Assembly: GCA_023150095.1 (NCBI GenBank)
Contig: JAKLLO010000026.1
Span: forward strand, 1-38,282
DNA from: Zoogloea sp.
GTDB taxonomy: Bacteria > Pseudomonadota > Gammaproteobacteria > Burkholderiales > Rhodocyclaceae
Direction: 5' to 3'
DNA: 38,282 nt
In this document: positions 1-8,458 of the stretch, in pieces
How the letters are laid out: each line of letters starts with the position of its first letter
Position numbering within the stretch: the stretch's first letter is position 1
Program-made: the position numbers and the translations under genes
Notes under the pieces: model-generated
Databases searched by the model: none
Told to the model about the DNA's origin: nothing
What the model saw: only the letters and a program-made list of their open reading frames with translations

Positions 1-660
<660 letters not shown>

Positions 661-671
661 AGCTTATGCTC

Positions 672-1208
672 CTAGTTCTTTAGCGCGGCGGCCATGTTCG
701 CGAGCTTGCCGCGGACCGAGGCGTCGATGACTTCATCCCCAACGGCGATCTTGACCCCACCGATCAACTCGGGGTCGACACTGACTGTTACGTTGAGCTT
801 GGCCTTGAAGCGGGCTTCAAGATCGGCAATCAATGTCTTCAGCGTGGATTCGTCCATCGGGAAGGCAGAGGCGATGCTCGCCTCCTTGACACCTTCGTGT
901 TCGTTCTTGAGAGCAACGAACAGGTCACGGATCTCGGGAAGCACTTGCAGACGCTCGTTATCGACCAGGACGCGGACATAGTTCTGCTGTTCGGCAGACA
1001 GTCCGGTACCGGCGACATCGAGGAAGAGTCCAGCCAGTTGTTGCGGCTGGAGCTTGGGATCGGTGATGCAATCCCGCATTTGCGGATCGGCGGCTACTGC
1101 AGCCAGCCGATCAAGTGCTTCCGACCAAGGCCCCAGCGCATTGCCCGCAGAAGCGAGCTGAAAGGCTGCTTCAGCATAGGGGCGTGCGATGGTGACGTTC
1201 TCGGCCAT
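672..1208 (-). CDS. atpH: ATP synthase F1 subunit delta
   Basis: Delta (OSCP-like) subunit of the peripheral stalk; it sits on top of F1 and joins the alpha3beta3 hexamer to the b-subunit dimer. The 178 residues match the family length. The N-terminus ([19 protein letters not shown]) is typical of delta subunits, and the C-terminal part carries the conserved [30 protein letters not shown] region (about residues 143-170). The gene begins 3 nt after the atpF stop codon and is followed by atpA after 11 nt, so translation is probably coupled. Confidence 0.97.
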   Translation of the reverse strand: MAENVTIARPYAEAAFQLASAGNALGPWSEALDRLAAVAADPQMRDCITDPKLQPQQLAGLFLDVAGTGLSAEQQNYVRVLVDNERLQVLPEIRDLFVALKNEHEGVKEASIASAFPMDESTLKTLIADLEARFKAKLNVTVSVDPELIGGVKIAVGDEVIDASVRGKLANMAAALKN

Positions 1209-1211
1209 GGC

Positions 1212-1685
1212 TTATTGAAGTTCCTGTTTCAGGTTGGCCAGCAGGTCGGCATGGGCCTGAGCGTTGATCTCCTTGCGGAGGATCTTCTCGGCACCAGCGA
1301 CAGCCAGATGGGCGACCTGATCGCGCAGGGCTTCCTTGGCACGCTGAGCAGCGACGCCGGCTTCGGCTTCGGCGGCTTCACGGGCCTGGGCAATGATTCG
1401 GGCGGCTTCGGCGCGCGCTTCGTCGATGAAAACTGCGGCCTGCTTTTCAGCAGAGGCACGGACGTCCGTAGCGGACTCGCGAGCCTTGCGCATTTCTTCG
1501 ACGACCTTCTTCTCGGCATGTGCGAGATCGCTCTTCGCCTTATCCGCAGCCGCCAGCCCGTCGGCGATCTTCTTCGCGCGCTCATCGAGTGCCTTCACAA
1601 TGGGGGGCCACACGAACTTCATCGTGACCCACGCCAGAATGAAGAACACAACGAGCTGGGCTACCAGGGTTGCGTTCAGATTCAC
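1212..1685 (-). CDS. atpF: ATP synthase F0 subunit b
   Basis: Subunit b of the F0 sector, the peripheral stator stalk. The 157-residue protein has one N-terminal transmembrane helix (about residues 6-27) followed by a long Ala/Lys/Glu-rich helix that dimerises as a coiled coil and contacts delta and alpha. Length and architecture are standard for proteobacterial b. Only one b-type gene is present in the operon, so a homodimer is expected rather than the b/b-prime pair of phototrophs. It lies 35 nt downstream of atpE. Confidence 0.97.
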   Translation of the reverse strand: MNLNATLVAQLVVFFILAWVTMKFVWPPIVKALDERAKKIADGLAAADKAKSDLAHAEKKVVEEMRKARESATDVRASAEKQAAVFIDEARAEAARIIAQAREAAEAEAGVAAQRAKEALRDQVAHLAVAGAEKILRKEINAQAHADLLANLKQELQ

Positions 1686-1720
1686 GGTAATCTTCCTTTA
1701 GTCAGGTTGAACCGCGAAAC

Positions 1721-1990
<270 letters not shown>

Positions 1991-2027
1991 TTAAATAGAA
2001 ACCGAAACGACTGCTTAAAACTGAAAC

Positions 2028-2870
2028 TTAGTGGCTTTCGTGCGCCTGACCGATGTACACCAGGGTCAGCATCATGAAGATGAAGGCCTGCAGGGCGACG
2101 ATCAGGATGTGGAAGACGGCCCAGATGGAACCGGCAACAACATGGCCGAGGAAACCGAAGACAGTGGCGGTGCCGCCCATCAGCGCGATCAGCATGAACA
2201 CCAGCTCGCCAGCATACATGTTGCCGAAGAGTCGCATGCCGTGGGAGACGGTCTTGGCCAGGAATTCGATCATCTGCATCAGGAAGTTGATCGGATACAG
2301 AAGCGGATGGGAACCGAACGGCGCGGTGAAGAGTTCATGCACCCAGCCACCAAAACCCTTGATCTTGATGTTGTAGTACAGACAGATCAGCAGGACGCCG
2401 ATGGACATGCCGAGCGTGCCGTTCAGGTCGGCGGTGGGCACGACGCGGAGGTAAGCGTGCTCGTCGCCAGAGATGAGCGCCCAGATCTTCGGGAGCAGAT
2501 CGACCGGCAGGAAGTCCATGGAGTTCATCAGGAAGATCCAGAAGAACACCGTGAGGGCGACAGGCGCGACAAACTTGCGGGATTCGGCGCTATGCACGAT
2601 GCCCTTGGCCTGATCGGCGACCATCTCGACGAGAATTTCGATTGCGGCCTGGAAACGGCCGGGAACACCTGAAGTGGCCTTGCTGGCGCACTTGATCAGG
2701 ATCAGCAGCGTGACGATGCCAAGACCGATCGAGAAGAACAGGGTGTCGAGGTTCCAGACACTCCAGTCAATGATCGCAGTCTGGGCATGACCCGTGCTGT
2801 TCAGGTGGGTCAGGTGGTGGACGATATATTCGCCAGCGGTGGGTGCGTGGGCTTCGTGGCCAGTACTCAT
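2028..2870 (-). CDS. atpB: ATP synthase F0 subunit a
   Basis: Subunit a, the membrane stator that forms the two proton half-channels against the c ring. The 280-residue protein is strongly hydrophobic with several transmembrane segments. The essential arginine is visible in [17 protein letters not shown] (about residue 215), the family signature in the fourth or fifth helix. It starts 2 nt after the atpI stop codon, which indicates tight coupling. Confidence 0.97.
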   Translation of the reverse strand: MSTGHEAHAPTAGEYIVHHLTHLNSTGHAQTAIIDWSVWNLDTLFFSIGLGIVTLLILIKCASKATSGVPGRFQAAIEILVEMVADQAKGIVHSAESRKFVAPVALTVFFWIFLMNSMDFLPVDLLPKIWALISGDEHAYLRVVPTADLNGTLGMSIGVLLICLYYNIKIKGFGGWVHELFTAPFGSHPLLYPINFLMQMIEFLAKTVSHGMRLFGNMYAGELVFMLIALMGGTATVFGFLGHVVAGSIWAVFHILIVALQAFIFMMLTLVYIGQAHESH

Positions 2871-2872
2871 GG

Positions 2873-3214
2873 TCAGGTCTTCACCAAAAATGCAAACAAA
2901 TTCGCCTTAAGCGCCACGACCAACCCGATGAACAACGCCAACCAATGGACGTCTGGATACACGAGTTGAACGGTCGCCAACAATCCTACGGTTGACGCGA
3001 TCTTCAGGAACTCGCCAACAAAAAACGCAAGCGGGTACGACGCAGCCGGCCGCTGGGAAACAGCGTGCAGGCGCAAGGCGAACAGCAAATTGGGAAGAAC
3101 ACAGGCTGCGCCTCCCAACGCCGCCGACAACGCACCGCGCACCCCTGTAATCGCTCCGACGATCAGTGCCGTCAGAATTGTCGCGCCTATCTGCAGGAAT
3201 ACCGCTTTGAACAT
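2873..3214 (-). CDS. atpI: ATP synthase accessory protein I
   Basis: First gene of the atp operon. The 113-residue hydrophobic protein has four predicted transmembrane helices and belongs to the AtpI family, which assists c-ring assembly or magnesium supply in studied bacteria but is dispensable. Family membership is judged from position, size and topology ([19 protein letters not shown] in the first half and FFVGEFLKI in the second), as sequence conservation is low. The ATG at 3212-3214 is preceded by a GAGAG ribosome-binding site. Confidence 0.9.
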   Translation of the reverse strand: MFKAVFLQIGATILTALIVGAITGVRGALSAALGGAACVLPNLLFALRLHAVSQRPAASYPLAFFVGEFLKIASTVGLLATVQLVYPDVHWLALFIGLVVALKANLFAFLVKT

Positions 3215-3270
3215 GGCTCTCTGCGTGGCACGCCGGGTGTTGCGCCGTCCGCCGTACGAAAAACACGCGG

Positions 3271-3299
3271 ATCCTACGGGTTAACCGTGACAAAGTCAA
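3271..3299 (-). promoter_or_regulatory. Probable sigma70 promoter of the atp operon
   Basis: Read on the minus strand, TTGACT (-35, 3299-3294) and TAGGAT (-10, 3276-3271) are separated by exactly 17 bp. Transcription would start near 3264, leaving a leader of about 50 nt before atpI. It is the best sigma70 match in the divergent interval between atpI and the ArsR-type gene. Confidence 0.7.
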
Positions 3300-3363
3300 T
3301 TACTGACGCACCGCAACATCGCATCAGGGGCTTGAAATTCCGCGGTTTGCCGCAATGGGATGC

Positions 3364-3402
3364 TTGACATGCCCGGAAAACATATCGATGATTATCGACA
3401 TG
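3364..3402 (+). promoter_or_regulatory. Candidate promoter and operator of the ArsR-type regulator
   Basis: A consensus TTGACA box (3364-3369) is followed 17 bp later by a weak -10 match, GATGAT (3387-3392). Over this lies a near-perfect palindrome at 3381-3402: CAT, TCGAT, four central bases, ATCGA, ATG, with one mismatched pair. A dyad of this size over the -10 region and start codon would fit autorepression by the encoded winged-helix protein. The promoter would produce a nearly leaderless transcript starting at the ATG at 3400. Confidence 0.4.
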
Positions 3403-3711
3403 AATAAGGATTACTCCCGGGCGATCCCCGAAACATGGCGTGACATTTCCGCCGTCTTTGCTGCCCTCGGCGACGAACATCGCCAACGCATCCTGCTCAC
3501 CTTCGAACCCGGCGAACGGCTGAATGTCGGCCAGATCGCCGAGGTTTCAACCCTTGCCCGCTCCACTGTCTCCCACCATCTCAAGGTGCTGCGGGAAGCC
3601 GGCGTGCTGATCGCCGAGCGCGAGGGAAAGGAGATTTACTTCCATGTAAACAAGCCTTTCCTGCAGGACGCGTTCGGCAAGGTCACGACTTATCTCGCCA
3701 CCGATCTCTGA
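3388..3711 (+). CDS. ArsR/SmtB-family transcriptional regulator
   Basis: Small winged helix-turn-helix DNA-binding protein of about 107 residues. The family core is clear: ALGDEHRQRILL (helix 2), then VGQIAEVSTLARSTVSHHLKVLREAGV (recognition helix), then the wing EREGKEIYFHVN. No cysteine is present in the core, so a classical thiolate metal site is unlikely and the signal is unknown. The ATG at 3388 has GGAAAA seven bases upstream; in-frame ATGs at 3355 and 3400 are alternatives, and 3400 would be right for a leaderless message. It is 16 nt upstream of the Aas-like gene and probably controls that operon, possibly together with its own promoter. Confidence 0.88.
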   Translation: MIIDMNKDYSRAIPETWRDISAVFAALGDEHRQRILLTFEPGERLNVGQIAEVSTLARSTVSHHLKVLREAGVLIAEREGKEIYFHVNKPFLQDAFGKVTTYLATDL

Positions 3712-3727
3712 TCCACGCCCACCAATC

Positions 3728-5866
3728 ATGCGAAATCTCGTCAAGTTTTTCCTGCGCCAGGTGGCCGGGCTGCTGTTCCGTGTGCGCGTCAGCGGCGCGT
3801 TGCCGGATGTCCGCTCGCGGCTGCTGGTGGTCGCCAACCACGAGTCTTTCCTCGACGGCCTGCTCCTTGGATTGTTCCTTCCCCTCGATCCGGTGTTCGT
3901 GGTGCACACCGGTGTGGTCCACAATCCGCTGTTCCGGCTGATGCTGAGCCTGGTGGACTACCTCGCGGTCGACCCCACCAGCCCGATGGCGATGAAAAAG
4001 GTCATCCGTCTTATAGAAGATGGAAGACCGGTGGTGATTTTTCCGGAAGGACGCATCACCACCACCGGCAGCCTGATGAAGACCTACGACGGCCCGGCCT
4101 TTGTCGCTGCAAAGACCGGCGCGACCATCCTGCCGGTGCGCATCGACGGCGCCGCCCGCAGCTACTTCTCGCGCCTCGCCGCCCATGTGCCGAAGCGCCT
4201 GTTCCCTCAGATCAGCCTGCACATGCGCCCCACCACGACGATCCCGATGCCGGTGGCGCCTACCGCTCGCCAGCGTCGCCGCAAGGCCGGCGAGGCGATG
4301 CGCCGGCTGATGCAGGACATGATCTTCGCCACCCGCCCCACGCAAACCCTGTTTGAAGCGCTCCTCGACGCCGCCGACATCCAGGGCCACGGCCACACCT
4401 TGGTCGAGGACCTGAAGCAGATCGAATACACCTACCGCGACCTCATCAAGATGTCCCTCGCCCTTGGCCGCCTGGTGGCCCGCGAGAGCGCGCCGGGCGA
4501 GCGTGTCGGCCTGCTGCTGCCCAACCTGGCGCCGACCCTCGGACTGGTTTTTGGCCTCACCGCCCACCGGCGTGTGGCGGCGATGCTCAACTACACCGCC
4601 GGCGTGGATGGCATGCAGGCCGCCTGCACCGCGGGGAAGATCCGCACCATCCTCACCTCGCGCGCCTTCGTCGAGCAGGCCAAACTCGGCGACAAGCTGG
4701 CGGCCCTCACCGATGTGCGTCTGATTTGGCTGGAAGACTTGCGTGAGCGCATCACCCTCGCCGACAAGCTGTGGCTGATGGCCTGGGCGCTGCCCTTCCC
4801 CCGCGCCGCGCTGCCCGCCGGCTCACCGGAAGACGCCGCGGTGGTGCTGTTCACCTCCGGCTCGGAAGGCAAACCGAAGGGCGTGGTGCTGTCGCACCGG
4901 GCGCTCCTCGCCAACATCGCGCAGATCCGCGCAGTGGTGGATTTCTCCATCGACGACAAGATCCTCAACGCGCTGCCGCTGTTCCACTCCTTCGGCCTCA
5001 CCGCCGGTGGGCTGCTGCCGGTGCTGGCCGGCGCCAAGGTCTTCCTGTATCCGTCGCCGCTGCACTACCGGGTGATCCCGGAGCTTGCCTACGACCGTAA
5101 CTGCACCGTACTGCTGGGCACCAGCACCTTCCTGGGCAATTACGCCAAGTTCGCCCACCCCTACGATTTCTACCGCCTGCGCTACGTGATCGCCGGCGCC
5201 GAAAAACTCGCCACGCCGGTGCGCGACCTGTGGTTCGAGAAGTTCGGCATCCGCATCTTCGAAGGCTACGGCGCCACCGAGACCGCGCCGGTGCTGGCCG
5301 TCAATACGCCAATGGCCTTCCGCAGCGGCACGGTCGGCCAGCTGCTGCCGGGCATCGAGCACCAGCTGATCCCGGTGCCGGGCATCCCGTCCGGCGGCAT
5401 GCTCCACGTCAAGGGCCCCAACCTGATGTCCGGCTACCTGCGCTTCGAGCAGCCTGGCGATCTGCAGCCGCCGGTCTCGCCCGCCGGTGAAGGCTGGTAC
5501 GAAACCGGCGACGTGGTGGAGCTCGACGACGATGGCTTCGTGAAGATCGTCGGCCGGGTCAAGCGCTTCGCCAAGGTGGCCGGCGAGATGGTGTCGCTCG
5601 AATCGGTCGAGAAGCTGGCCGCCGCAGCGTCGCCCGGCGCCGCCCACGCGGCCTCGACCCAGCCCGACGCCAGCCGTGGCGAGAACATCCTGCTGTTTTC
5701 CACCGATCCCGCGCTCACCCGCGAACGCCTGCAGGCCGCCGCCCGCGACGGCGGCTGGCCGGAGATCGCCGTGCCGCGCCGCGTCGTCCAGGTGGAGGCA
5801 CTGCCGCTGCTGGGCACCGGCAAGATCGACTACGTCACCCTCAAACAATGGGCCGAGAAGGCCTGA
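3728..5866 (+). CDS. aas: Aas-like acyltransferase / acyl-ACP ligase fusion
   Basis: Two-domain enzyme of 712 residues. Residues about 1-200 form a PlsC-type lysophospholipid acyltransferase with the catalytic H-x4-D motif NHESFLD (His38, Asp43) and the later FPEGRIT substrate motif. Residues about 215-712 form an adenylate-forming acyl-CoA/ACP synthetase, with the phosphate-binding loop FTSGSEGKPKG, the GYGATETAP motif and the YETGDVVELDDDGFVKIVGRVKR region. This order matches E. coli Aas, which activates a fatty acid on ACP and reacylates 2-acyl-glycerophosphoethanolamine at the inner membrane. The LplT-like partner is encoded four genes downstream in the same operon rather than next door. 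Confidence 0.88.
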   Translation: MRNLVKFFLRQVAGLLFRVRVSGALPDVRSRLLVVANHESFLDGLLLGLFLPLDPVFVVHTGVVHNPLFRLMLSLVDYLAVDPTSPMAMKKVIRLIEDGRPVVIFPEGRITTTGSLMKTYDGPAFVAAKTGATILPVRIDGAARSYFSRLAAHVPKRLFPQISLHMRPTTTIPMPVAPTARQRRRKAGEAMRRLMQDMIFATRPTQTLFEALLDAADIQGHGHTLVEDLKQIEYTYRDLIKMSLALGRLVARESAPGERVGLLLPNLAPTLGLVFGLTAHRRVAAMLNYTAGVDGMQAACTAGKIRTILTSRAFVEQAKLGDKLAALTDVRLIWLEDLRERITLADKLWLMAWALPFPRAALPAGSPEDAAVVLFTSGSEGKPKGVVLSHRALLANIAQIRAVVDFSIDDKILNALPLFHSFGLTAGGLLPVLAGAKVFLYPSPLHYRVIPELAYDRNCTVLLGTSTFLGNYAKFAHPYDFYRLRYVIAGAEKLATPVRDLWFEKFGIRIFEGYGATETAPVLAVNTPMAFRSGTVGQLLPGIEHQLIPVPGIPSGGMLHVKGPNLMSGYLRFEQPGDLQPPVSPAGEGWYETGDVVELDDDGFVKIVGRVKRFAKVAGEMVSLESVEKLAAAASPGAAHAASTQPDASRGENILLFSTDPALTRERLQAAARDGGWPEIAVPRRVVQVEALPLLGTGKIDYVTLKQWAEKA

Positions 5867-5881
5867 CAACCCGGAGCATCC

Positions 5882-6703
5882 ATGCGCCACCGCACTCTTG
5901 CCACGCTCGTCGCCGCAGCCCTCATCTCCACCGGCTGCGCCACCTGGTTTGATCCTCCCCAGAAGACCCACCGCGCGAGCGTCGTCGATTATCTGTATCC
6001 GAAGGACGAGCGGCCCGCCCTCAAGCCGACCGTTCCCGAGCTGCACCTGCCGCTGCGCGTCGGCATCGCCTTCGTGCCCGGCAACCTGTCGGGCGATCTG
6101 CCGGAAGTCGAACGCAACAACCTGCTCAACCGGGTGAAGAACGCCTTCGCCAACCGGCCCTACATCGACAGCATCCAGGTGATCCCGACCACCTACCTGC
6201 GTAGCGGCGGCGGCTTCGGCAACCTGGAGCAGGCCGCCCGCATGTTCAACGTGGATGTGGTCGTGCTGCTTTCCTACGACCAGATGCAGTTCAGCGACAA
6301 CAACCGGCTGTCGGTCTTCTACTGGACCATCGTTGGCGGCTATCTCGTCAATGGCAGCCAGTACGACGTGAGCACGCTGGTGGATGCGTCGGTCTTCGAC
6401 GTGGCGAGCCGCCAGCTGCTGTTCCGCGCCCCGGGCACCAGCCAGCTCAAGGGCAGCTCGCCGCTGGTCAAGTTTGGCGAGGCATCCCGCGAGACCCGCA
6501 CCGAAGGTTACCGTCAGGCCGTCGACGCCCTCATCCCGCAGCTCGACGCCCAGCTCGAAGCCTTCCGGCAACGGGTAAAGGAGCAGAACGCCGCCCGCAT
6601 CATCCACACCTCGAGCCGCTCCGGCGGCGACGGCGGGCTCACCGGCCTCGGCCTGTTCGGCGCGACGGCCGCCGTGGCGATCTACCGCCGTCGTGTCGGC
6701 TGA
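5882..6703 (+). CDS. Lipoprotein with GlyGly-CTERM-like tail (rhombotarget lipoprotein)
   Basis: A 273-residue exported protein. The N-terminus is a lipoprotein signal (hydrophobic stretch ending in LISTGC, Cys19), so the protein should be lipidated. The C-terminus (residues 248-273) has a GGDGG stretch, a short hydrophobic segment and an Arg cluster RRR, the tripartite shape of a GlyGly-CTERM sorting tail. The next gene, overlapping by 11 nt, encodes a rhombosortase-type protease, and paired genes of this kind are known as rhombotarget lipoprotein and rhombosortase. The central domain (about residues 40-235) resembles no enzyme I know. A protein with a lipid anchor at one end and a cleavable sorting tail at the other is unusual. 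Confidence 0.82.
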   Translation: MRHRTLATLVAAALISTGCATWFDPPQKTHRASVVDYLYPKDERPALKPTVPELHLPLRVGIAFVPGNLSGDLPEVERNNLLNRVKNAFANRPYIDSIQVIPTTYLRSGGGFGNLEQAARMFNVDVVVLLSYDQMQFSDNNRLSVFYWTIVGGYLVNGSQYDVSTLVDASVFDVASRQLLFRAPGTSQLKGSSPLVKFGEASRETRTEGYRQAVDALIPQLDAQLEAFRQRVKEQNAARIIHTSSRSGGDGGLTGLGLFGATAAVAIYRRRVG

Positions 6704-7229
6704 GCGTTGGCGCCTCGGGTTGCCGGCCGGGTTGTTCGTGATCGCCAGCCTGCTGCCCGGCGAAGCGATGGAGCTGAACCGCCAGGCTGTCGCCGACGGC
6801 CAGCTGTGGCGGCTCTGGACGGGCCATTTCTGCCATTGGTCGGTGCTCCATCTGGCCGGCAACCTGGCGGCGGCGGTGGCGATCTGCGTGATCGCCGGCC
6901 GACCGATCCGCCCGTGGCTGGCCGCGCTGCCGGTGATGGCGCCGCTGCTCTCGTTGGTTCTGTTGATCACGGCCCCGGCGCTGGAACACTACCGGGGCCT
7001 GTCCGGGCTGATCGCCGTGCTGGTGGTCGGCGCGGCGGTTGAAGGTGGGCACGTCGGGCGCCTGCTGGCCGCGGCCTACGTCGCCAAGCTGGGTTTCGAC
7101 GCCTTCACCAGCAGCCCATCAGCGCTCCTGCCGGAGGGCATCGCCGTCGCCTGGCCGGCCCATCTGGGTGGCTTGCTGCTGGGCCTCGCCACCGCCGGCT
7201 GGCTTCATATGAGACGAAACACCCGATGA
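6693..7229 (+). CDS. rrtA: Rhombosortase (rhomboid-family intramembrane serine protease)
   Basis: A 178-residue membrane protein with about six helices. Rhomboid features are visible: HWSVLHLAGNLAA in the second helix (His53, Asn57), the catalytic serine in GLSG (Ser104), and the catalytic histidine in AWPAHLGG (His157). The small size and the adjacent GlyGly-tailed lipoprotein point to the rhombosortase subfamily, which in Vibrio cholerae cleaves GlyGly-CTERM tails of type II secretion substrates. Translation begins at a GTG (6693) inside the end of the upstream gene, an 11-nt overlap that suggests coupled synthesis of protease and target. It shares ATGA with the next gene. Confidence 0.85.
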   Translation: MSAERWRLGLPAGLFVIASLLPGEAMELNRQAVADGQLWRLWTGHFCHWSVLHLAGNLAAAVAICVIAGRPIRPWLAALPVMAPLLSLVLLITAPALEHYRGLSGLIAVLVVGAAVEGGHVGRLLAAAYVAKLGFDAFTSSPSALLPEGIAVAWPAHLGGLLLGLATAGWLHMRRNTR

Positions 7230-8458
7230 ATCGCCGCCATTTTCTGCTGGCCGGGCTGGGCGCCTCGGCGCTGCTGGGCGTCGGCGCGGCCAGTGCCGCC
7301 CGTCAGCGGGTGTGGAATCCGTGCCGCGCCGCGCTGCCGCCGGCCGTCCTCGAACACGACATCGTGCTCGCCGCCTGGGACGGCATCGACGCGAAGCAGC
7401 TGTGGGACGTCCACGCCCACCTCGCCGGCACCGGCGACAGCGGCGGAGGCATCCGGATGAACCCGCGGATGCTGAGCCCGCTCCACCCCACCGAATACAT
7501 CCAGCGTCTGTTCTACCTCAACGCTGGCTGCGCCCACGAGGCGCCGGGCCGGGTGGACCAGAGCTACGTGGAGCGCCTGCACAACCTGGCCGACGGCATG
7601 CGGCCGGGCTTCAAACTGGTGCTCTTCGCCTTCGAGCAGACCCACGACGCCAGCGGCCGGCCGCGCCCGGATCTCACCGCCTTCCACGTACCCGACCGCT
7701 ACGCCCGCGACGTGGCCCGCGCCCACCCGGCCTACTTCGAATGGGCCTGCTCGATCCACCCGCTGCGGGAAGACTGCGTCGAGGCGCTGGAAGCCGCGGT
7801 GCGCGATGGCGCCCGGGCGGTGAAGTGGCTGCCGCCGGCGATGGGCATCGACCCGGCTTCGCCGGCCTGCGACCGCTTCTACACTGCACTGGCCCGGCTC
7901 GACATCCCGCTCATCACCCACGCTGGCGAGGAAAAGGCCGTCCACGGCGCCGGCCGCCCGGAATGGGGCAACCCGCTGCGCCTGCGCCGGGCGCTGGATC
8001 ACGGCGTGCGGGTGGTCGTCGCCCACTGCGCAACCCTCGGCGAAGATCGCGACGAGGACAGCCGCAAGGGCGGCAAAGTGGCCAGCTTCGAACTCTTCGC
8101 CCGGTTGATGGCCGAGCCGCGCGCCGAAGGCCGCCTGTTTGGCGACATCTCGGCGATCACCCTGCGCAACCGGCGGATCGACGTGATCCGCCAGCTCGTC
8201 GAGCGCGACGACTGGCATCCGCGTCTGCTGTTCGGCACCGACTACCCGCTGCCCGGCATCCTGCCGCTGGTGTCGCCGGCCCGCCTGGCGGCCGAAAAAC
8301 TGCTGCCGGAGCACGCCGTGCCGGTGCTTGAAACCATTCGCGAGCACAATCCGCTGCTTTTCGATTTCGTCCTCAAGCGCACGCTGCGCGCGGGGGCCCA
8401 CCGTTTTGCCACCGGCGTCTTCGAGACGCGGGCCTTCTTCGACCGGAAAACCCCATGA
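7226..8458 (+). CDS. Exported amidohydrolase family 2 protein
   Basis: A 410-residue metal-dependent hydrolase of the Amidohydro_2 (TIM-barrel) type. The N-terminus MNRRHFLLAGLGASALLG looks like a Tat signal (NRRHFL), with an alternative reading as a lipoprotein signal lacking a cysteine. Motifs include the first-strand metal site DVHAHL, a later metal histidine in THAGEE, VAHCAT, and the catalytic aspartate in LFGTDYPLP. The substrate is not predictable. Start and stop overlap both neighbours by 4 nt (ATGA), so it is an integral member of the lipid/rhombosortase operon. If it works in the periplasm it could act on a lipid head group or on a product of the sorting reaction (speculation). Confidence 0.78.
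   Translation: MNRRHFLLAGLGASALLGVGAASAARQRVWNPCRAALPPAVLEHDIVLAAWDGIDAKQLWDVHAHLAGTGDSGGGIRMNPRMLSPLHPTEYIQRLFYLNAGCAHEAPGRVDQSYVERLHNLADGMRPGFKLVLFAFEQTHDASGRPRPDLTAFHVPDRYARDVARAHPAYFEWACSIHPLREDCVEALEAAVRDGARAVKWLPPAMGIDPASPACDRFYTALARLDIPLITHAGEEKAVHGAGRPEWGNPLRLRRALDHGVRVVVAHCATLGEDRDEDSRKGGKVASFELFARLMAEPRAEGRLFGDISAITLRNRRIDVIRQLVERDDWHPRLLFGTDYPLPGILPLVSPARLAAEKLLPEHAVPVLETIREHNPLLFDFVLKRTLRAGAHRFATGVFETRAFFDRKTP

Noticed and set aside
4823..6970. A 715-codon minus-strand frame opposite the Aas-like and lipoprotein genes.
   Set aside because: Antisense shadow; the plus-strand genes have conserved catalytic motifs and coupled starts.
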